From positions 3,298,289 through 3,362,288 of the forward strand of contig NC_091293.1 of assembly GCF_038502225.1 (NCBI RefSeq): a stretch of 64,000 nt of DNA. Direction: 5' to 3'. Shown here piece by piece: positions 59,201-64,000 of the stretch (positions within the stretch are counted from its first letter, which is position 1; every line of letters begins with the position of its first letter). The notes under the pieces are model-generated. The model saw only the letters and a list, made by a program, of their open reading frames with translations. It made no database searches and had not been told where the DNA came from. The DNA is from Cherax quadricarinatus (taxonomy: Eukaryota > Arthropoda > Malacostraca > Decapoda > Parastacidae). The translations under genes were made by a program, and so were the position numbers.

Positions 59201-62200
59201 AACCAGCAGTGTATGTGCTCAACCAGTAGTGTATGTGTTCAATCAGCAGTGTTTGTGCTCAATCAGCAGTGTATGTGCTCAACCAGTAGTGTATGTGCTC
59301 AACCAGCAACGTATGTGCTCAACCAGTAGTGTATGTGCTCAATCAGCAGTGTATGTGCTCAACCAGTAGTGTATGTGCTCAACCAGCAGTGTATGTGCTC
59401 AACCAGTAGTGTATGTGCTCAACCAGCAGTGTATGTGCTCAACCAGCAGTGTATGTGCTCAACCAGCAGTGTATGTGCTCAATCAGCAGTGTATGTGCTC
59501 CATCAGTAGTGTATGTGCTCAACCAGCAGTGTATGTGCTCAACCAGCAGTGTATGTGCTCAACCAGTAGTGTATGTGCTCAACCAGCAGTGTATGTGCTC
59601 AACCAGCAGTGTATGTGCTCAACCAGTAGTGTATGTGCTCAACCAGCAGTGTATGTGCTCAACCAGTAGTGTATGTGCTCAACCAGCAGTGTATGTGCTC
59701 AACCAGTAGTGTATGTGCTCAACCAGCAGTGTATGTGCTCAACCAGCAGTGTATGTGCTCAACCAGCAGTGTATGTGCTCAACCAGCAGTGTATGTGCTC
59801 AACCAGCAGTGTATGTGCTCAACCAGCAGTGTATGTGCTCAACCAGCAGTGTATGTGCTCAACCAGCAGTGTATGTGCTCAACCAGCAGTGTATGTGCTC
59901 AACCAGCAGTGTATGTGCTCAACCAGCAGTGTATGTGCTCAACCAGTAGTGTATGTGCTCAACCAGCAGTGTATGTGCTCAACCAGTAGTGTATGTGCTC
60001 AACCAGCAGTGTATGTGCTCAACCAGTAAGCATCAGTGTATGTGCTCAACCAGCAGTGTATGTGCTCAACCAGTAGTGTATGTGCTCAACCAGTAGTGTA
60101 TGTGCTCAACCAGTAGTGTATGTGCTCAACCAGCAGTGTATGTGCTCAAGCAGCAGTGTATGTGCTCAACCAGCAGTGTATGTGCTCAAGCAGCAGTGTA
60201 TGTGCTCAAGCAGCAGTGTATGTGCTCAAGCAGCAGTGTATGTGCTCAAGCAGCAGTGTATGTGCTCAACCAGCAGTGTATGTGCTCAAGCAGCAGTGTA
60301 TGTGCTCAACCAGCAGTGTATGTGCTCAAGCAGCAGTGTATGTGCTCAACCAGCAGTGTATGTGCTCAAGCAGCAGTGTATGTGCTCAAGCAGCAGTGTA
60401 TGTGCTCAAGCAGCAGTGTATGTGCTCAACCAGCAGTGTATGTGCTCAAGCAGCAGTGTATGTGCTCAAGCAGCAGTGTATGTGCTCAAGCAGCAGTGTA
60501 TGTGCTCAAGCAGCAGTGTATGTGCTCAAGCAGCAGTGTATGTGCTCAAGCAGCAGTGTATGTGCTCAAGCAGCAGTGTATGTGCTCAACCAGCAGTGTA
60601 TGTGCTCAACCAGCAGTGTATGTGCTCAACCAGCAGTGTATGTGCTCAAGCAGCAGTGTATGTGCTCAAGCAGCAGTGTATGTGCTCAAGCAGCAGTGTA
60701 TGTGCTCAAGCAGCAGTGTATGTGCTCAAGCTGCAGTGTATGTGCTCAAGCAGCAGTGTATGTGCTCAAGCAGCAGTGTATGTGCTCAAGCAGCAGTGTA
60801 TGTGCTCAACCAGCAGTGTATGTGCTCAACCAGCAGTGTATGTGCTCAACCAGCAGTGTATGTGCTCAAACAGCAGTGTATGTGTCAACCAGCAGTGTAT
60901 GTGCTCAACCAGCAGTGTGCTCAACCAGCAGTGTATGTGCTCAACCAGCAGTGTATGTGCTCAAACAGTAGTGTATGTGCTCAGGCAGCAGTGTATGTGC
61001 TCAAGCAGCAGTGTGTGTGCTCAAGCAGCAGTGTATGTGCTCAAGCAGCAGTGTATGTGCTCAAGCAGCAGTGTGTGTGCTCAAGCAGCAGTGTATGTGC
61101 TCAAGCAGCAGTGTATGTGCTCAAGCAGCAGTGTATGTGCTCAAGTGTATGTGCTCAACCAGCAGTGTATGTGCTCAGCAGTGTATGTGCTCAACCAGCA
61201 GTGTATGTGCTCAATGTGCAGCAGTGTATGTGCTCAAGCAGCAGTGTATGTGCTCAAGCAGCAGTGTATGTGCTCAAGCAGCAGTGTATGTGCTCAAGCA
61301 GGAGTGGATATGCTCGAGCAGCAAGTGTATGTGCAGCAGTGTATGTGCTCAAGCAGCAGTGTATGTGCTCAATGTGCTCAAGCAGCAGTGTATGTGCTCA
61401 ACCAGCAGTGTATGTGCTCAAGCAGCGGTGTATGTGCTCAAGCAGCAGTGTATGTGCTCAAGCAGCAGTGTATGTGCAGCAGTGTATGTGCTCAAGCAGC
61501 AGTGTATGTGTGCTCAAGCAGCAGTGTATGTGCTCAAGCAGCAGTGTATGTGCTCAAGCAGCAGTGTATGTGCTCAAGCTGCTGTGTATGTGCTCAAGCA
61601 GCAGTGTATGTGCTCAACCAGCAGTGTATGTGCTCAAGCAGCAGTGTATGTGCTCAAGCAGCAGTGTATGTGCTCAAGCAGCAGTGTATGTGCTCAATCA
61701 GCAGTGTATGTGCTCAAGCAGCAGTGTATGTGCTCAAGCAGCAGTGTATGTGCTCAACCAGCAGTGTATGTGCTCAAGCAGCAGTGTATGTGCTCAAGCA
61801 GCAGTGTATGTGCTCAAGCAGCAGTGTATGTGCTCAAGCAGCAGTGTATGTGCTCAAGCAGCAGTGTATGTGCTCAAGCAGCAGTGTATGTGCTCAACCA
61901 GCAGTGTATGTGCTCAACCAGCAGTGTATGTGCTCAAGCAGCAGTGTATGTGCTCAAGCAGCAGTGTATGTGCTCAACCAGCAGTGTATGTGCTCAACCA
62001 GCAGTGTATGTGCTCAACCAGCAGTGTATGTGCTCAACCAGCAGTGTATGTGCTCAACCAGCAGTGTATGTGCTCAAGCAGCAGTGTATGTGCTCAAGCA
62101 GCAGTGTATGTGCTCAAGCAGCAGTGTATGTGCTCAAGCAGCAGTGTATGTGCTCAAGCAGCAGTGTATGTGCTCAAGCAGCAGTGTATGTGCTCAAGCA

Positions 62201-64000
62201 GCAGTGTATGTGCTCAAGCAGCAGTGTATGTGCTCAAGCAGCAGTGTATGTGCTCAAGCAGCAGTGTATGTGCTCAAGCAGCAGTGTATGTGCTCAAGCA
62301 GCAGTGTATGTGCTCAAGCAGCAGTGTATGTGCTCAACCAGCAGTGTATGTGCTCAACCAGCAGTGTATGTGCTCAACCAGTAGTGTATGTGCTCAACCA
62401 GCAGTGTATGTGCTCAACCAGCAGTGTATGTGCTCAATGTGCTCAACCAGCAGTGTATGTGCTCAACCAGCAGTGTATGTGCTCAAGCAGCAGAAGTGTA
62501 TGTGCTCAACCAGCAGTGTATGTGCTCAAGCAGCAGTGTATGTGCTCAAGCAGCAGTGTATGTGCTCAACCAGCAGTGTATGTGCTCAAGCAGCAGTGTA
62601 TGTGCTCAACCAGCAGTGTATGTGCTCAACCAGCAGTGTATGTGCTCAAGCAGCAGTGTATGTGCTCAACCAGCAGTGTATGTGCTCAACCAGCAGTGTA
62701 TGTGCTCAACCATGTGTGCTCAACCAGCAGTGTATGTGCTCAACCAGCAGTGTATGTGCTCTCAGTGTATGTGCTCTACCACTAGTGTATGTGCTCAACC
62801 AGTAGTGTATGTGCTCAACCAGCAGTGTATGTGCTCAAGCAGCAGTGTATGTGCTCAAGCAGCAGTGTATGTGCTCAAGCAGCAGTGTATGTGCTCAAGC
62901 AGCAGTGTATGTGCTCAAGCAGCAGTGTATGTGCTCAACCAGCAGTGTATGTGCTCAACCAGCAGTGTATGTGCTCAACCAGCAGTGTATGTGCTCAACC
63001 AGCAGTGTATGTGCTCAACCAGCAGTGTATGTGCTCAACCAGTAGTGTATGTGCTCAACCAGCAGTGTATGTGCTCAAGCCGCAGTGTATGTGCTCAACC
63101 AGCAGTGTATGTGCTCAACCAGCAGTGTATGCGCTCAACCAGCAGTGTATGTGCTCAAGCAGCAGTGTATGTGCTCAAGCAGCAGTGTATGTGCTCAAGC
63201 AGCAGTGTATGTGCTCAAGCAGCAGTGTATGTGCTCAAGCAGCAGTGTATGTGCTCAGCAGTGTATGTGCTCAAGCAGCAGTGTATGTGCTCAACCAGCA
63301 GTGTAGTGTATGTGCTCAACCAGCAGTGTATGTGCTCAACCAGCAGTGTATGTGCTCAACCAGCAGTGTATGTGCTCAACCAGCAGTGTAGTGTATGTGC
63401 TCCAGTAGTGTATGTGCTCAACCAGTAGTGTATGTGCTCAAGCAGCAGTGTATGTGCTCAAGCAGCAGTGTATGTGCTCAAGCAGCAGTGTATGTGCTCA
63501 AGCAGCAGTGTATGTGCTCAAGCAGCAGTGTATGTGCTCAACCAGTAGTGTATGTGCTCAACCAGCAGTGTATGTGCTCAACCAGTATGTGTCAACCAGC
63601 AGTGTGCTCAACCAGCAGTGTATGTGCTCAACCAGCAGTGTATGTGCTCTACCACTAGTGTATGTGCTCAACCAGCAGTGTATGTGCTCAACCAGTAGTG
63701 TATGTGCTCAAGCAGCAGTGTATATGCTCAAGCAGCAGTGTATGTGCTCAAGCAGCAGTGTATGTGCTCAAACAGCAGTGTATGTGCTCAACCAGCAGTG
63801 TATGTGCTCTACCACTAGTGTATGTGATCAACCAGTAGTGTATGTGCTCAAACAGCAGTGTATGTGCTCAAGCAGCAGTGTATGTGCTCAAGCAGCAGTG
63901 TATGTGCTCAACCAGCAGTGTATGTGCTCAAGCAGCAGTGTATGTGCTCAAGCAGCAGTGTATGTGCTCAAGCAGCAGTGTATGTGCTCAAGCAGCAGTG
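50286..64000. repeat. 20-bp satellite array, right block (to window end)
   Basis: This is the same 20-bp unit and G/C subtypes as 28677-46240, about 13.7 kb or roughly 685 units, running off the window. From about 58500 to 60025 the array keeps perfect 20-bp phase, is almost wholly AACCAG type and is rich in CAGTAG variants. Clusters of broken units lie at 53040-53130, 55550-56150, 60880-61510, 62690-62770 and 63240-63610. The longest forward reading (54974-58729) is a satellite artefact, not a gene. Confidence 0.99.

Noticed and set aside
28692..63658. Very long forward ORFs (up to 1251 residues) across the 20-bp satellite
   Set aside because: They occur simultaneously in all three plus frames, consist only of the translated 20-bp unit, and have no promoter, introns or flanking coding sequence. 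They are expected from a stop-free repeat.
28677..64000. CRISPR-like array
   Set aside because: Units are directly adjacent with no unique spacers, and the genome is clearly eukaryotic.

Overview
This window is eukaryotic, repeat-dominated genomic DNA. I found no host protein-coding gene, tRNA, rRNA, CRISPR array or bacterial-type operon in it. Every recognisable coding region belongs to a retrotransposon, and more than half of the window is tandem repeat. The mixture (CR1-group non-LTR elements with esterase or zinc-finger ORF1s, an RNase H-bearing LINE family, Ty3/gypsy elements, abundant microsatellites) suggests a large arthropod genome. A decapod crustacean is my best guess, by inference from the repeat families only.

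Layout. At 1-4693 lies a decayed Ty3/gypsy element whose surviving domains occur in the unusual order integrase, reverse transcriptase, RNase H. A 5'-truncated LINE on the minus strand (1181-2713) interrupts its RT. Its putative 3' LTR begins near 4088 and is split by a complete, young Ty3/gypsy element on the minus strand (4694-9040). That element has apparently identical 339-bp LTRs, a 5-bp target duplication, one intact 1195-residue Gag-Pol ORF, and an 18-bp inverted repeat that suggests self-primed reverse transcription. At 9650-11034 is the 3' end of an RNase H-type LINE, itself interrupted by a second LINE tail flanked by a 13-bp target duplication. From 11035 to 14216 there is mostly unassigned DNA with a degenerate LINE ORF1 on the minus strand.

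From 14217 to about 19903 come several tandem arrays: a 27-bp KpnI-site minisatellite, a TTA microsatellite, a 72-bp minisatellite apparently derived from a LINE 3' tail, and CA and TG microsatellites. At 21205-25528 is a nearly full LINE whose ORF1 combines a PHD-like finger with three CCCH fingers. Its ORF2 is broken only at homopolymer runs. The LINE fragment at 1181-2713 is its near-identical, inverted sibling. From 25531 to 27770 are mosaic pieces of other LINEs.

The last 36 kb is an 18-bp minisatellite (27938-28676) passing into a very large 20-bp satellite (28677-46240 and 50286 to the window end, roughly 1,500 units). A CR1-like LINE (46241-50285) with an SGNH-esterase ORF1 and an EN-RT ORF2 carrying a single in-frame stop lies inside the satellite. 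The long reading frames across the satellite are a by-product of a unit that lacks stop codons in all three forward frames, and I do not annotate them as genes.
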